Origin: Natrialba sp. SSL1
Lineage (GTDB): Archaea > Halobacteriota > Halobacteria > Halobacteriales > Natrialbaceae
Length of the DNA: 64,000 nucleotides
Direction: 5' to 3'
NCBI RefSeq assembly: GCF_001861355.1
Contig: NZ_MASN01000037.1
Span: 1-64,000, forward strand
In this document: one piece after another, positions 50,573 to 60,102 of the stretch
How the letters are laid out: every line of letters starts with the position of its first letter
How positions within the stretch are numbered: the stretch's first letter is position 1
Program-made: the position numbers and the translations under genes
Notes under the pieces: model-generated
Told to the model about the DNA's origin: nothing
What the model saw: the letters and a program-made list of their open reading frames with translations, nothing else
Databases searched by the model: none

Positions 50573-52323
50573 TATGCTGGAACCTCCTGGGAGAGTTTTT
50601 CGGTAATTTCCTCGGCGAGTTCGTCCGCCTTGAAGCGAACGCCCGTGTACTTGTTGATGCGCTTGACGCGTTCGAGCACGTCGTGTTCGATCACGTCGGC
50701 GAACTGTCCGGTGGCGTTACACTCGACAACGATCGTCTCCTCGGCGGCGGCGATCTCGTCGCTCAGGTCGGGTCGTGGGAAGATGTACGGCACCGAGATG
50801 ACGCGCACGTCAACACCCTCGTCCTCGAGATAGTCGAGTGCTTCGACGAGGGCACCTTCGTTCGAACCCCACGAGATGATGAGGTTGTCGGCGTCTTCGT
50901 CGCCGAATTCGCGGTAGTCCCACTCTTCCTGTTCCTTTGCGGTCTCGACCTTGCGGTTTCGCTTGTCGACTTGCTGGACGCGGACGTCCTGCTCTTCGGT
51001 TCGGCGACCGAGTTCGTTGTGCTCGAGTCCGGTCGACATGTGTGCACCGTCGGCCGTCCCCGGGATCGCGCGGGGGCTGACACCGTCCTCGGTGTTGGCG
51101 TGGGCGCGGAAGCGGCCCTGCGAGTCGAGCCACTCGTCGACCTCGTCTTCGTCGACGAGTTTGCCACGGTCGATCTCGACGTCGTCCATGTCGAACGCGT
51201 CTGGCTCGAAGGTCTGCTCGGTGACCGACATCGCGAGGTCGGAGACCAGGAAGACCGGCGTCTGGTACTTCTCGGCCAGGTTGAACGCCTCGATCGTCTT
51301 CCAGAAACACTCGTCGATCGACGTCGGGGTGACGACGAAGCGTGGAATCTCGCCGTGACCACCGTAGAGGGCCATGTTGAGGTCGCCCTGTTCTTGCTTG
51401 GTCGGCATCCCGGTCGAGGGGCCAGAGCGCTGGACGTCGGTGATGACGAGCGGCGTCTCGCTCGTTGCGACCAGACCGAACGTCTCGGTCATCAGGTCGA
51501 TCCCGGCACCGGAGGTTGCGGTCATCGCTCGCGCACCGGCGCGTGCCCCGCCGAGGGCCATATTGATCGCCGAGAGTTCGTCCTCGGCTTGCACGACGTG
51601 CCCGCCGTACTCCTCGATACGGCCCGTCAGGTACTCCATGATAGACGTCGCGGGCGTGATCGGGTAGCCAGCGTAGAAGCGACAGCCAGCAGCGATTGCC
51701 CCCATCCCGATCGCTTCGTTGCCGTTGAGCAGGACGTAGTCGTTGTCAGTCGTTTCGAGATTGTAGTCGAGATCGAGATCGTAGTTCTCCTGGACGTATT
51801 CCTGACCCAGACGGGCAGCTTCCTTGTTGTTCTCGACGATCTTCGAGCCCTTTCCACCGAAGCGCTTCTCGAGTGCTTCGTCGAGATACTCGACGTCGAA
51901 GCCGGTAATCTCACACGCGGCACCGAGTGCGACGATGTTGCGCATGATTGCGCCACCGGCGTCCTCGGCGAGGGATTTCAGAGGGACGTCGACGGCGGAC
52001 ATCTCCTCGGGGATATCGGCTTCCCAGGAGCGTTCGCCGTCGTAGATGATTGCACTCCCCTCGTGGAGTTCGTCGAGATTCTCGTCGATAGTGCGCTGGG
52101 TGAGCGCGACGAGAATGTCGAGGCGGTCGACGACGCTCTGGATGTTGTCGACCGACGTGCGAATCTTGTAAGCTGTGTAGCCGCCGCGGATTCGCGACGC
52201 GAAGTCTTTCGACGTGAATACATGCCGTCCGGCTCGGGATAACGCCTGGGCGAAGATCTTCCCAGTGGAGTCGATGCCATCGCCAGCCTCGCCTCCGACC
52301 GCCCAGTTGAGGTCCTCAGCCAT
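50572..52323 (-). CDS. korA: 2-oxoacid:ferredoxin oxidoreductase, fused gamma-alpha subunit
   Basis: The 583-aa protein starts at the ATG at 52323 (MAEDLNWAVGGEAGDGIDST); the open frame upstream is not part of it. Residues 1-190 are the gamma domain (VFTSKDFASRIRGGYTAYKI) and 195-583 the alpha domain (GNEAIGMGAIAAGCRFYAGY, PITPATSIMEYL, DVQRSGPSTGMPTKQEQGDL). It is coupled to korB. The pair acts in central carbon metabolism in the cytoplasm. Confidence 0.95.
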   Translation of the reverse strand: MAEDLNWAVGGEAGDGIDSTGKIFAQALSRAGRHVFTSKDFASRIRGGYTAYKIRTSVDNIQSVVDRLDILVALTQRTIDENLDELHEGSAIIYDGERSWEADIPEEMSAVDVPLKSLAEDAGGAIMRNIVALGAACEITGFDVEYLDEALEKRFGGKGSKIVENNKEAARLGQEYVQENYDLDLDYNLETTDNDYVLLNGNEAIGMGAIAAGCRFYAGYPITPATSIMEYLTGRIEEYGGHVVQAEDELSAINMALGGARAGARAMTATSGAGIDLMTETFGLVATSETPLVITDVQRSGPSTGMPTKQEQGDLNMALYGGHGEIPRFVVTPTSIDECFWKTIEAFNLAEKYQTPVFLVSDLAMSVTEQTFEPDAFDMDDVEIDRGKLVDEDEVDEWLDSQGRFRAHANTEDGVSPRAIPGTADGAHMSTGLEHNELGRRTEEQDVRVQQVDKRNRKVETAKEQEEWDYREFGDEDADNLIISWGSNEGALVEALDYLEDEGVDVRVISVPYIFPRPDLSDEIAAAEETIVVECNATGQFADVIEHDVLERVKRINKYTGVRFKADELAEEITEKLSQEVPA

Positions 52324-52476
52324 GTTAAGGCGAACCTTGCTGCCAGCCAATAAAAAGGCTTCTGAAAGCATAATCCGGCCGTTCGAGGGGTGGGCAAATC
52401 TGTACGTTTGGTCGGTGTTTGGCGACTCCAGAGTTGGAACGGAACGCCTTTTCGACGGCCGGCCGAACGTCCCGGT

Positions 52477-53121
52477 ATGGAAGGCACGCCAGTCACTGTC
52501 GAATCGGTACGTGAGGTTGGACCAGATACCGTTGCACTCGAGTTGGAAACGCCCGATGAATTCGACGCGCTCCCCGGCCAGTTCGTGCTCGTCCGCGCCG
52601 AACCCGACGGCGTCGACGAGGAACTCGCCCGCCACTACACGCTCTCCTCGCCGTCGGTCGGCGACACCTTCGAGATCACCGTCGGTATCGATCCCGACGG
52701 CGACCTCTCGCCGTGGCTCGCCGATCTCGAGTCCGGCGCGACGATCCACATCGACGGCCCGTTCGGCAACATCACCTACGAGGGCGAGCAGGACGTCGTC
52801 GCCGTCGCCGGCGGACCTGGTGTCGGTCCTGCGATTTCGATCGCCGAAGCCGCCCACGCGGCGGATCAGGACGCCGTCGTCATCTATCAGGACGACGCGC
52901 CCGCCCACCGCGAGCGACTGGAGGTACTCGAGGAGGACGGCGCGCCAGTCACAATCGTCGAGGATGGCGCGGACGAGGAGTTGGCGGCTGCCATCGAGGC
53001 ACATTCGAACGAAGGACAGATCTATGCCTTCGGCTTCGCGGAGTTCGTGACACTCGTCTCTGAGACGATCGAAGAGGCGGGCGGCGATTCGGACGAGGCG
53101 CTGATCGAGAACTTCGGATAA
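52477..53121 (+). CDS. FAD/NAD-binding oxidoreductase (ferredoxin reductase-like)
   Basis: The 214-aa protein has the FNR fold: TVALELETPDEFDALPGQFV, ARHYTLSSPSVGD for FAD (about residues 51-63), HIDGPFGNITYEG and the pyridine-nucleotide site VAVAGGPGVGPAISIAEAA (about 107-125). The C-terminus GGDSDEALIENFG is typical. It is transcribed divergently from korA, so it could recycle ferredoxin or NAD(P)H, though that link is inferred from context only. Start at the ATG at 52477. Confidence 0.9.
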   Translation: MEGTPVTVESVREVGPDTVALELETPDEFDALPGQFVLVRAEPDGVDEELARHYTLSSPSVGDTFEITVGIDPDGDLSPWLADLESGATIHIDGPFGNITYEGEQDVVAVAGGPGVGPAISIAEAAHAADQDAVVIYQDDAPAHRERLEVLEEDGAPVTIVEDGADEELAAAIEAHSNEGQIYAFGFAEFVTLVSETIEEAGGDSDEALIENFG

Positions 53122-53138
53122 GCGGTCTGAATCGGAAC

Positions 53139-53600
53139 CTACTGTTGCCCTCCGTCGTCGGTCCGTTCTGCCTCCTCGGATTCAGCCTCAGTAATCAGTG
53201 CTGCCGGATCGTCGGACTCCTCGAGTGTTGTGTCCGCTGGGTCTGATTCGGAGTTGGAGTCGGACGCGGCCACTGGATCCAGTTCGGATTCGGGTTCTGG
53301 TTCGGAATCACCTTCAGAGTCAGAGGCAGAGGCAGCGTCAGCGTCAGCGTTGTGATCTGTGTCAGGATCGGCTTCGACTTCGGCCTCTGAATCGGATTCG
53401 GACGCACTGTCTTCCTCGGACGCTGCCACGTCCTTTCGCACCGCGAGCTGGTCGCTTCCACACGCGGGACACGTCTTCTGTGCCTGATGGAAGCGTTCGC
53501 CACAGTCCCGACACAGATACGGCGCTGTATCGTCTCGTGCGGCTTCGGCCTCCTGTTTGAACTCTTCAACTCTCTCCCCGAGGCGCTCGAACAGGCTCAT
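53139..53600 (-). CDS. Zinc-ribbon protein with acidic Ser/Asp/Glu tail
   Basis: The 153-aa protein begins MSLFERLGERVEEFKQEAEA (helical), has the zinc ribbon LCRDCGERFHQAQKTCPACG (about residues 28-48) and then about 100 residues composed almost only of Ser, Asp, Glu, Pro and Ala. Such tails give solubility in high salt. I chose the ATG at 53600. Function unknown; it is a common haloarchaeal gene type. Confidence 0.85.
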   Translation of the reverse strand: MSLFERLGERVEEFKQEAEAARDDTAPYLCRDCGERFHQAQKTCPACGSDQLAVRKDVAASEEDSASESDSEAEVEADPDTDHNADADAASASDSEGDSEPEPESELDPVAASDSNSESDPADTTLEESDDPAALITEAESEEAERTDDGGQQ

Positions 53601-53712
53601 ACGCCACCTACTCGAACGATTCTGATAAGCATTTGTTACAGTTGCGAGCATGTGAGTCCCAACTCACCGTTGCGTCGCTCGCGGTCACCAAAAAACGTGA
53701 AAAGCGGGACCG

Positions 53713-55617
53713 TTAGTTGTGCCAGCGAGCCAGTCCCAGTGCTGAGAGCATCGCGACCAGCGCGGCGGCGACACCGAAGCCTGGCAGGCCGTCGTCGTCA
53801 GACTCCGTCTCGGAATCCGTCGCGTCGGTGCCGAGGAACTCAGTCACCTGGCCCATGTCGAGTCGTGGGTGCTCTTCGTCCCACTCGCCGGGCATGTGGA
53901 CGGTCGTCGCGTCGTCGACGATCGCGTGCTCACGCACGTCATCCTCGCTTGCATCAGTGTCGACCATTCCGGCCGCGTAGACGTACGCCGCTTCGTCGTC
54001 GGTGTCGGCGTAGATATGCTCGACGGTGAGCCCGTGGTACGCATCGGAGAGGTGGGATTCGAACGCGCTAATGTCGTCGAACGTCGCTCCGGCTTCCACA
54101 GTAACCGTGCCGTCATCCATATCGAGGTCGAACTTCGCGAGTTCGAGTTCCGCCTCTTCGAACGCCGTTGCGAGCGCAACCGCCTCGTCATCCATCATCG
54201 GATCGTTCTGGAGGTCCTGCACCATCGCGCTGATCGCGGTCTCGAGGAACTCCTCCTGCGTGAACTCGAGTGCCATCTCGACGCTGATCTCGTCGTCGTC
54301 AGTCGTCGCCGTGGCGTCGATGACGTACTCAGGCGAGTCGATATCGCGCTCTGCGAGTTCGTCCGTGTACGCATCCCAGTTCTCTGCGTCGGAGGCGTAG
54401 TCGAAGGTGAGCGTCGCTTCGTTCGCGCCGGTGCCTTCGTATCGGAGGTCCCAGGTCGAAGTCTGCGTGAGGTCCGCCTCGACCTGTGCCTCGTACATCT
54501 CTGCGTAGTCGTCGAACTCGTCATCGAACTCCTCGTCCATCTCGTCGACCGCTTCGGCGAGATCGAGGACTGCCATTGCGGTCGTCTCGAAGTTACTGAA
54601 CGCGATGTCCCACTCCGCGTCGACCGTGTTCTCACCGACGGTGTAGGAGAACTCGAACGCGTCGAGTTCGGCGGCGAGGATGTCAGCCGCGACCGCTTCG
54701 GCGTCGGACTGGCTGATGTCGAGTTCGGGGTCGTTCGTGAGTTCGTCCGCGATCAGCTGCTCGAGTCCGTCTTTGACGTTCTCGAGTTCGATCGTGTACT
54801 CGATGTCGATGTAGCCGCCACCGGTCGTGTCGGCCTCGAACTCGTGGTCGTGGATGGTGACCGTTGCGTCGCCGCCGAGTTCCTGTGCGATTGCGCCGTA
54901 CTCGGCTTCGAGCGCTGCCTTCGCGTCGGCTTCAGTCTCCCACTGGTCAACCTCGAACGGCTGGAGGGTGTCCTGCTGACTGACGTCGACTGCGTAACTG
55001 CCGTCAGTCTCGGTGATCGTCAGGTCGAGGCCAGTCTCGGGACCCTCGGCGGGCATGATGTGCGAGACGCTGAGGTCGCCTTCCATGGCGAACTCGTCTG
55101 CACTCGAGACCATCTCACCGGAGGAGGTTGCCGACTGGACGAAGTCCGCTTCGGGGAACTCCTGGGTGTCGAGAACGAGTTCGAGATCCGCATCGAGTTC
55201 GTTCGTCTCCTCGGTCTGTTCGCCGTCGACGTTCATCGAGAAGTCGTTGATCGCGTCCGGACGGTCGGCGGCGAACGAGCCGTCGGATTCCATGCCGTCC
55301 TCACCGAGGGCGAACGAGAACGCCGCGTCGATGTCCTCTTCGATGTCGTCGGAGATGAGCGCGTAGACGACCGATTCGCTCGCGTCGAGACCAAACTCGG
55401 CGCTGCCGTCGAAGTCGTCGTCAGCGTCGTCCTCGTAAAGGAGGACGGCGTCACCGTCGTCGGTGACGAACACCTCGTCTGCCGGGTCTGCCTGGTCGAT
55501 ACCCGTCTCAGAGCCGGCAACGGCCGTGCCAGCCACGGCCGAGGTAATCAGTACAACTGCCATCACAAGTGCCGCGAACCGTTGGAGGGACAGTCCGCGT
55601 GGAGGTTTCCTTCCCAT
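53713..55617 (-). CDS. PGF-CTERM surface protein
   Basis: The 634-aa secreted protein has a Sec signal peptide (residues 1-35, LVMAVVLITSAVAGTAVAGS) and a PGF-CTERM tail: a short acidic linker, GLPGFGVAAALVAMLSALGL and the basic end ARWHN. This signal is cut and lipid-anchored by an archaeosortase (ArtA). The mature region is very acidic with repeated helix/strand units, for example TVTIHDHEFEAD and TYELENVKDGL-like segments; no enzymatic domain is seen. It is probably exposed on the cell envelope. Confidence 0.9.
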   Translation of the reverse strand: MGRKPPRGLSLQRFAALVMAVVLITSAVAGTAVAGSETGIDQADPADEVFVTDDGDAVLLYEDDADDDFDGSAEFGLDASESVVYALISDDIEEDIDAAFSFALGEDGMESDGSFAADRPDAINDFSMNVDGEQTEETNELDADLELVLDTQEFPEADFVQSATSSGEMVSSADEFAMEGDLSVSHIMPAEGPETGLDLTITETDGSYAVDVSQQDTLQPFEVDQWETEADAKAALEAEYGAIAQELGGDATVTIHDHEFEADTTGGGYIDIEYTIELENVKDGLEQLIADELTNDPELDISQSDAEAVAADILAAELDAFEFSYTVGENTVDAEWDIAFSNFETTAMAVLDLAEAVDEMDEEFDDEFDDYAEMYEAQVEADLTQTSTWDLRYEGTGANEATLTFDYASDAENWDAYTDELAERDIDSPEYVIDATATTDDDEISVEMALEFTQEEFLETAISAMVQDLQNDPMMDDEAVALATAFEEAELELAKFDLDMDDGTVTVEAGATFDDISAFESHLSDAYHGLTVEHIYADTDDEAAYVYAAGMVDTDASEDDVREHAIVDDATTVHMPGEWDEEHPRLDMGQVTEFLGTDATDSETESDDDGLPGFGVAAALVAMLSALGLARWHN

Positions 55618-55740
55618 CGTTCACGTATATTGAAGTCTCCATCTTATGTAGGTTTCGAGAACTTATTCTGTCCGCTAGACGAGAGTCACGCGGCTGTCGT
55701 TCGAGGGTGTGTCTCACCGGCACTTTACAGGCACAACACG

Positions 55741-55783
55741 GGCCCGCGTACACACTGATCCGTAGAGGTGGCGTGTGCGGGCC
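55741..55783 (+). other. Stem-loop upstream of cspA
   Basis: GGCCCGC (55741-55747) and ACAC (55752-55755) pair with GTGT (55773-55776) and GCGGGCC (55777-55783), leaving a 4-base bulge and a 17-base loop. It lies 113 bases before the cspA start, beyond the expected TATA region, so its role is unclear. Confidence 0.35.
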
Positions 55784-55896
55784 GTTGAGGCGCCTAGGCT
55801 GGCGATTGCTGTTCTATCTGATCGGTCAGGCCAACAGATGGGGACGCCGTGCCTTACGGAACGCTTATCAGTGTGACGCGCATCTCTTGAAAAGCA

Positions 55897-56091
55897 ATGG
55901 CGAAAGGAACTGTCGATTTCTTTAACGACACAGGCGGCTACGGATTCATCGAAACTGAGGATGCGGACGACGACGTGTTCTTCCACATGGAAGACGTTGG
56001 CGGCCCGGACCTCGAAGAGGGACAGGAGCTCGAGTTTGACATCGAGCAGGCCGACAAGGGCCCACGAGCAACCAACGTCACCCGACTGTAA
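55897..56091 (+). CDS. cspA: Cold-shock-domain protein
   Basis: The 64-aa protein is a single cold-shock domain: MAKGTVDFFNDTGGYGFIET (RNP1 GGYGFI), DDVFFHMEDV (RNP2-like) and GPRATNVTRL. It binds single-stranded nucleic acids and acts as an RNA chaperone. It is slightly acidic, as in other haloarchaea. CTTATCA at 55864-55870 could be the TATA element, making the message almost leaderless. Confidence 0.95.
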   Translation: MAKGTVDFFNDTGGYGFIETEDADDDVFFHMEDVGGPDLEEGQELEFDIEQADKGPRATNVTRL

Positions 56092-56233
56092 TACGGCTGA
56101 CCGCGGCGTATTTCGACTTTTTCGGACGTTACCTACTGAGTGACGACTGTCTGCTGTGATCCCGACAATCCCTTCGGAGCGACAGCACCCCAGAGCCGCA
56201 CACAGACACAGTGATCTACTACACACTGACGGT

Positions 56234-56292
56234 CAGCCAGACACACTGCCAGCAGGACAGCAGGACAGCCAAACACACTGCCAGCAGGACAG
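56234..56292. repeat. Two 27-bp direct repeats after mce
   Basis: Units at 56234-56260 and 56266-56292 are identical at 26 of 27 positions, separated by 5 bases (CAGGA). Each contains the small hairpin CTGCTGGCAG on the minus strand. The second ends two bases from the mce stop codon. Confidence 0.85.
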
Positions 56293-56294
56293 CC

Positions 56295-56678
56295 TTAGTG
56301 CTCGACGAGCTCCAGCAAAATACCACCAGTATCCGACGGATGCAGGAACGCCACCGTATGCCCCCACGCACCCGGCCGCGGCTCCTCGTCGATCAGGCGC
56401 ACGTCGTGTTCGCGGGCCGTCTCGAGTGCCCCCTCGATGTCGTCGGTCCGGAGCGCGAGATGGTGGATACCCGGCCCGTTTTGTTCGAGGTACTGAGCGA
56501 TAGTGCCGTCCTCGAACGGCTCGAGGAGTTCGAAGTAGCCGTTCCCACAGTCGAGGAAGATGATTCGCATGCCGTCGAACTCCTCCTCGTGGACGTTTTC
56601 GATGCCGAAGAGGTCGGTATACAGGTCGGCGAGTTCGCGCGCGTTCTCGGTTGCGATGCCGGCGTGTTCGAAGTGCAT
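56295..56678 (-). CDS. mce: Methylmalonyl-CoA epimerase
   Basis: The 127-aa VOC-fold enzyme interconverts (S)- and (R)-methylmalonyl-CoA. Start MHFEHAGIATENARELADLY at the ATG at 56678; metal ligands are His5, His in NGPGIHHLALRTDD and Glu in GGILLELVEH, with the base Glu in DGMRIIFLDCGNGYFELLEP. Length is normal. It lies 1.5 kb from the mutase large-subunit gene, both minus strand, so the two act in the same propionate/succinate route. Confidence 0.93.
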   Translation of the reverse strand: MHFEHAGIATENARELADLYTDLFGIENVHEEEFDGMRIIFLDCGNGYFELLEPFEDGTIAQYLEQNGPGIHHLALRTDDIEGALETAREHDVRLIDEEPRPGAWGHTVAFLHPSDTGGILLELVEH

Positions 56679-56772
56679 ACGCGGAGTGGTCGGCCGGCAA
56701 CGGCAAATATAGCGGGGGTTCGGGTGAATCTCTCGCCGTGACGTGTCGCTCGCGCTCGTCGCACCCGACAGC

Positions 56773-57606
56773 TCAGTGAAGTCCGAGCGCCGTCGCCAGC
56801 TGTGACCAGACGCCGTCGCCAACGTCGGTCACCGCTTCCATGTCGTCCTCGGAGAGCTCGAAGTCGAAAATAGCCGCGTTGGCTGCGATGTGCTCGTGAC
56901 TCGCCGCCTTCGGAATCGCTGCGACGGCCGGCTGCTGGACCAGCCACCGCAAGGCAACCTGTGCGGCCGACTTGCCGTAGGGCTCGCCGACCGCCGCGAG
57001 CCGGTCGTCACCCGGCACCGCACCCTCCGCGAGCGGGCTGTACGCAGTCAGACAGATGTCGTGGTCGACGCAGTACTCCAGCAACTCCCCCTGGTGATGA
57101 TACGGGTGGTACTTCACCTGATTCGTCACGATCGGTGTCTCCGAGTGTTCACGAGCGGACTCGAGTTGCCCCACCGAAAAGTTGCTGACGCCGATGTGGT
57201 CGACGACGCCCTCGTCCTGGAGCTCGTTCATCGCGCCGAGCGTTGCCGACAGCGGTGCCTCGTCGCTCGGTGCGTGAAGTAAGAGCAGGTCGACGGCGTC
57301 GAGGCCGAGTCGGTCGAGACTCGCCCGCGTCGTCTCGTGGACGTCCGCGGGTGCGGCGTTGTCGGGGTGGACCTTGGTGACGACGAAGATGTCGTTGCGG
57401 TCGACCCCGCTTTCCTCGATTGCCGCGCCGACGGCTGCCTCGTTGTCGTACATCTGTGCGGTGTCGATGTGCCGGTAGCCAGCGTCGAGTGCGGCGTCGA
57501 CGGCTCGCTGGCACTCCTCGCCGGTCATCCGTGCGGTGCCGAAGCCGAGGACGGGGATTTCGGCGCCGCCTGCGCGAATTGTCTCGGTTGGATGTTCGGG
57601 GCCCAT
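56773..57606 (-). CDS. Aldo/keto reductase
   Basis: The 277-aa enzyme shows the AKR pattern: VLGFGTARMTG, the catalytic Asp in DAGYRHIDTA, Tyr in QMYDNEAAVG, Lys in VVTKVHPDN and His in DLLLLHAP. GVSNFSVGQLE and YSPLAEGAV follow. The NADPH-binding end is AAIPKAASHEHIAANA. I chose the ATG at 57606, which matches the family start MGPEHPTETIRAGGAEIP; the upstream frame is longer. Substrate not known. Confidence 0.93.
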   Translation of the reverse strand: MGPEHPTETIRAGGAEIPVLGFGTARMTGEECQRAVDAALDAGYRHIDTAQMYDNEAAVGAAIEESGVDRNDIFVVTKVHPDNAAPADVHETTRASLDRLGLDAVDLLLLHAPSDEAPLSATLGAMNELQDEGVVDHIGVSNFSVGQLESAREHSETPIVTNQVKYHPYHHQGELLEYCVDHDICLTAYSPLAEGAVPGDDRLAAVGEPYGKSAAQVALRWLVQQPAVAAIPKAASHEHIAANAAIFDFELSEDDMEAVTDVGDGVWSQLATALGLH

Positions 57607-57801
57607 GCGTCTGGCGTCATCAGCAACTGTCTTCAATCTCCTCCCGGCTTGGTGTGCACCGTCCGTTCTCACTTTCTCACTGTGCGTTCCCGCGCTACTC
57701 GCCTCGCTCGCATCCGACAAGCAGGGCTGTGACGTGATGCGCTGTCGCGGGATGGTACTCGAGTACCAACGCCTATGTACCGACCGCGGGATGGTCGTGG
57801 T

Positions 57802-58221
57802 ATGTCCCCGTCACGACGACGCTTCCTCCTCGGCGCGACCGGGCTCACCGGTGCGACTGCAGGCTGTCTCTCGTACGTCAGGCGCGTCAGTCCGGGTCTC
57901 TCTATCGCCAGTAGTTATCCCGACGAAATAGACCTCGAGATTGAAATCGCGCCCGACTACGGAGAGGACCCCGTCTTCACGGACCGAATCGTGATCGACG
58001 GCGAAGAGAGCCGAATCGAACGGGACGAGGTCGTCACCGGCTGGTATGGCGATGAGTTCTTCGTTACCGTCGAGCCGGAACCGGCACCTGAGTTGCTCGA
58101 CGACGTGTTTCACACGTACTGGGAACTGACGTGTGCTGGAAACGACCGCGTCGAGGATCACCTTGCGATTCTCGTCACCGAGTGGAAGGAGATTCGGCTC
58201 CGTCCGAATCGCTGTAACTAA
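57802..58221 (+). CDS. Tat lipoprotein of unknown function
   Basis: The 139-aa protein begins MSPSRRRFLLGATGLTGATA followed by Gly-Cys, a twin-arginine lipobox. The mature part (about 115 residues) is beta-rich and acidic, with DEIDLEIEIAPDYGEDPVFT and TYWELTCAGNDRVED, which could form a small sandwich. Two further cysteines are present near the C-terminus. No named family is recognised. It sits between the aldo/keto reductase and mutase genes on the opposite strand. Confidence 0.82.
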   Translation: MSPSRRRFLLGATGLTGATAGCLSYVRRVSPGLSIASSYPDEIDLEIEIAPDYGEDPVFTDRIVIDGEESRIERDEVVTGWYGDEFFVTVEPEPAPELLDDVFHTYWELTCAGNDRVEDHLAILVTEWKEIRLRPNRCN

Positions 58222-58242
58222 GCGAAACGGACGTCCGACCGC

Positions 58243-59925
58243 TCAGACCGCACTCCCCGGCTGATACTCCCCGAACTCGTCGCGCAACACGTTACAGATC
58301 TCGCCGACCGTCGCGTACGTCTTCACCGCCTCGATGATGTGGGGCATGAGATTCTCGTTGCCCCGGGCGGCCTCGCGGAGGGACTCGAGTGCGTCCTCCA
58401 CGGCCGCCTCGTCGCGGTCGTCGCGGACGGCCTGGACGTTCTCGACCTGGCGTCGTTCGTCCTCCTCGGTGACCTCCTGAACGTCCATCTCGGGATCTTC
58501 GTCGACCTCGAACTCGTTGACGCCGACGATGATGCGCTCTTTGTCCTCGATTTCCTTCTGGCGGTCGAAGGCGGTGTCCTGGATCTGGCGCTGGACCCAT
58601 TGCTGCTCCACCGCTTCGAGCATGCCGCCGCGGCTGTCGACCGCCTCTATGATCTCGTAGGCCTCTTCCTCGACGTCGTCGGTGAGCGATTCGACGTAGT
58701 AGCTGCCGGCGAGCGGGTCGATGGTGTCGGCCGCGCCGGACTCGTGGGCGAGGATCTGCTGGGTTCGCAGGGCGGTGCGGACGGACTCCTCCGTGGGGAG
58801 GGCAAGCGCCTCGTCTTTGCCGTTGGTGTGGAGGCTCTGGGTGCCCCCGAGGACGGCGGCGAGCGCCTGGTAGGCCACGCGGACCACGTTGTTCTCGATC
58901 TGCTGGGCGGTGAGCATCGAGCCCGCGGTCTGGGTGTGGAACTTGAGCTGTTTCGACTTGGGATCGTCCGGGTCGAAGCGCTCGTCCATGATGTCGTGCC
59001 ACATCCGACGGGCCGCGCGGAACTTGGCGACCTCCTCGAAGATGTTGTTGTGGCCGTTGAAGAAGAACGAAAGCTGCGGGGCGAAGTCGTCGACATCGAG
59101 TCCGGCCTCGATGGCGGCTTCGACGTACTCGATGCCGTTCCCCAGCGTGAAGGCGAGTTCCTGTGCCGCCGTGGAGCCGGCCTCGCGGATATGGTAGCCC
59201 GAGATGGAGATGGTGTTGAACTTCGGCGTTTCCTCGGCACAGAACTCGAAGATGTCCGTGATGATCCGCATCGACGGCTCGGGCGGGTAGATGTAGGTAT
59301 TGCGCGCGATGTACTCCTTCAGCAGGTCGTTCTGGATCGTCCCGCGCAACTCGGCGCGGTCGACGCCCTGCTGGTCACCCACGGCAATGTACATCGCGAG
59401 CAGGACCGAGGCGGGCGCGTTGATCGTCATCGAGGTCGAAACCTCGTCTAACGGGATGCCGTCGAAGACTATCTCCATGTCCGCCAGCGAGTCGATGGCG
59501 ACGCCAGCCTTCCCAACCTCACCGGCGGCCATGTCGGCGTCGGAGTCGTACCCCATCTGCGTCGGCAGGTCGAACGCCATCGAGAGCCCGGTCTGACCCT
59601 GATCGAGCAGGTAGTGGTAGCGCTCGTTCGTATCTGCGGGCGTCGAGAAGCCAGCGTACTGGCGCATGGTCCACAGGCGGCCCCGGTAGCCGGTGGAGTA
59701 GACCCCGCGCGTGTACGGCGGCTCACCGGGATAGCCCAGATCCTCCTGATAGTCGAGAGTCGCTACATCGTCCGGCGTGTAGAGTCGGTCGACCTCCTGG
59801 CCACCCGTATCGGTCGTGAACGTCTCCTGGCGCTCACCGAACCGATCGAGGACCGGTTCGACGTCGTCGTCGTGCCAGTCCTCCCGACCGGCACGGATCT
59901 CCTCGAGTTCCTCGGGGTCGAACAT
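58243..59925 (-). CDS. Methylmalonyl-CoA mutase, large (catalytic) subunit
   Basis: The 560-aa protein has the TIM-barrel catalytic part: [60 protein letters not shown] and [20 protein letters not shown], ending with [20 protein letters not shown]. The cobalamin-binding domain is not fused, so a separate small subunit must be encoded elsewhere. The start is the ATG at 59925 ([13 protein letters not shown]). It converts (R)-methylmalonyl-CoA to succinyl-CoA, with mce nearby. Confidence 0.95.
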   Translation of the reverse strand: MFDPEELEEIRAGREDWHDDDVEPVLDRFGERQETFTTDTGGQEVDRLYTPDDVATLDYQEDLGYPGEPPYTRGVYSTGYRGRLWTMRQYAGFSTPADTNERYHYLLDQGQTGLSMAFDLPTQMGYDSDADMAAGEVGKAGVAIDSLADMEIVFDGIPLDEVSTSMTINAPASVLLAMYIAVGDQQGVDRAELRGTIQNDLLKEYIARNTYIYPPEPSMRIITDIFEFCAEETPKFNTISISGYHIREAGSTAAQELAFTLGNGIEYVEAAIEAGLDVDDFAPQLSFFFNGHNNIFEEVAKFRAARRMWHDIMDERFDPDDPKSKQLKFHTQTAGSMLTAQQIENNVVRVAYQALAAVLGGTQSLHTNGKDEALALPTEESVRTALRTQQILAHESGAADTIDPLAGSYYVESLTDDVEEEAYEIIEAVDSRGGMLEAVEQQWVQRQIQDTAFDRQKEIEDKERIIVGVNEFEVDEDPEMDVQEVTEEDERRQVENVQAVRDDRDEAAVEDALESLREAARGNENLMPHIIEAVKTYATVGEICNVLRDEFGEYQPGSAV

Positions 59926-60102
59926 TACGAATACCGACAACCGGCCGGGGCTTGAAGGTTGATGAACGTGCCCGTGTTGCCACCGGCTCTCACTAGTACG
60001 TCCTGCGGTCGTCCGGTGACTCTCCGCCATCGGAGATGATCAACCACCCTCCATCGGAGGCGACCCCGCATTCCACCATCCACGTATCCCACCATCAAGC
60101 GA

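Noticed and set aside
50572-53004. 810-aa version of KorA
   Set aside because: The N-terminal 227 residues are antisense of the FNR-like gene; KorA starts at the ATG at 52323.
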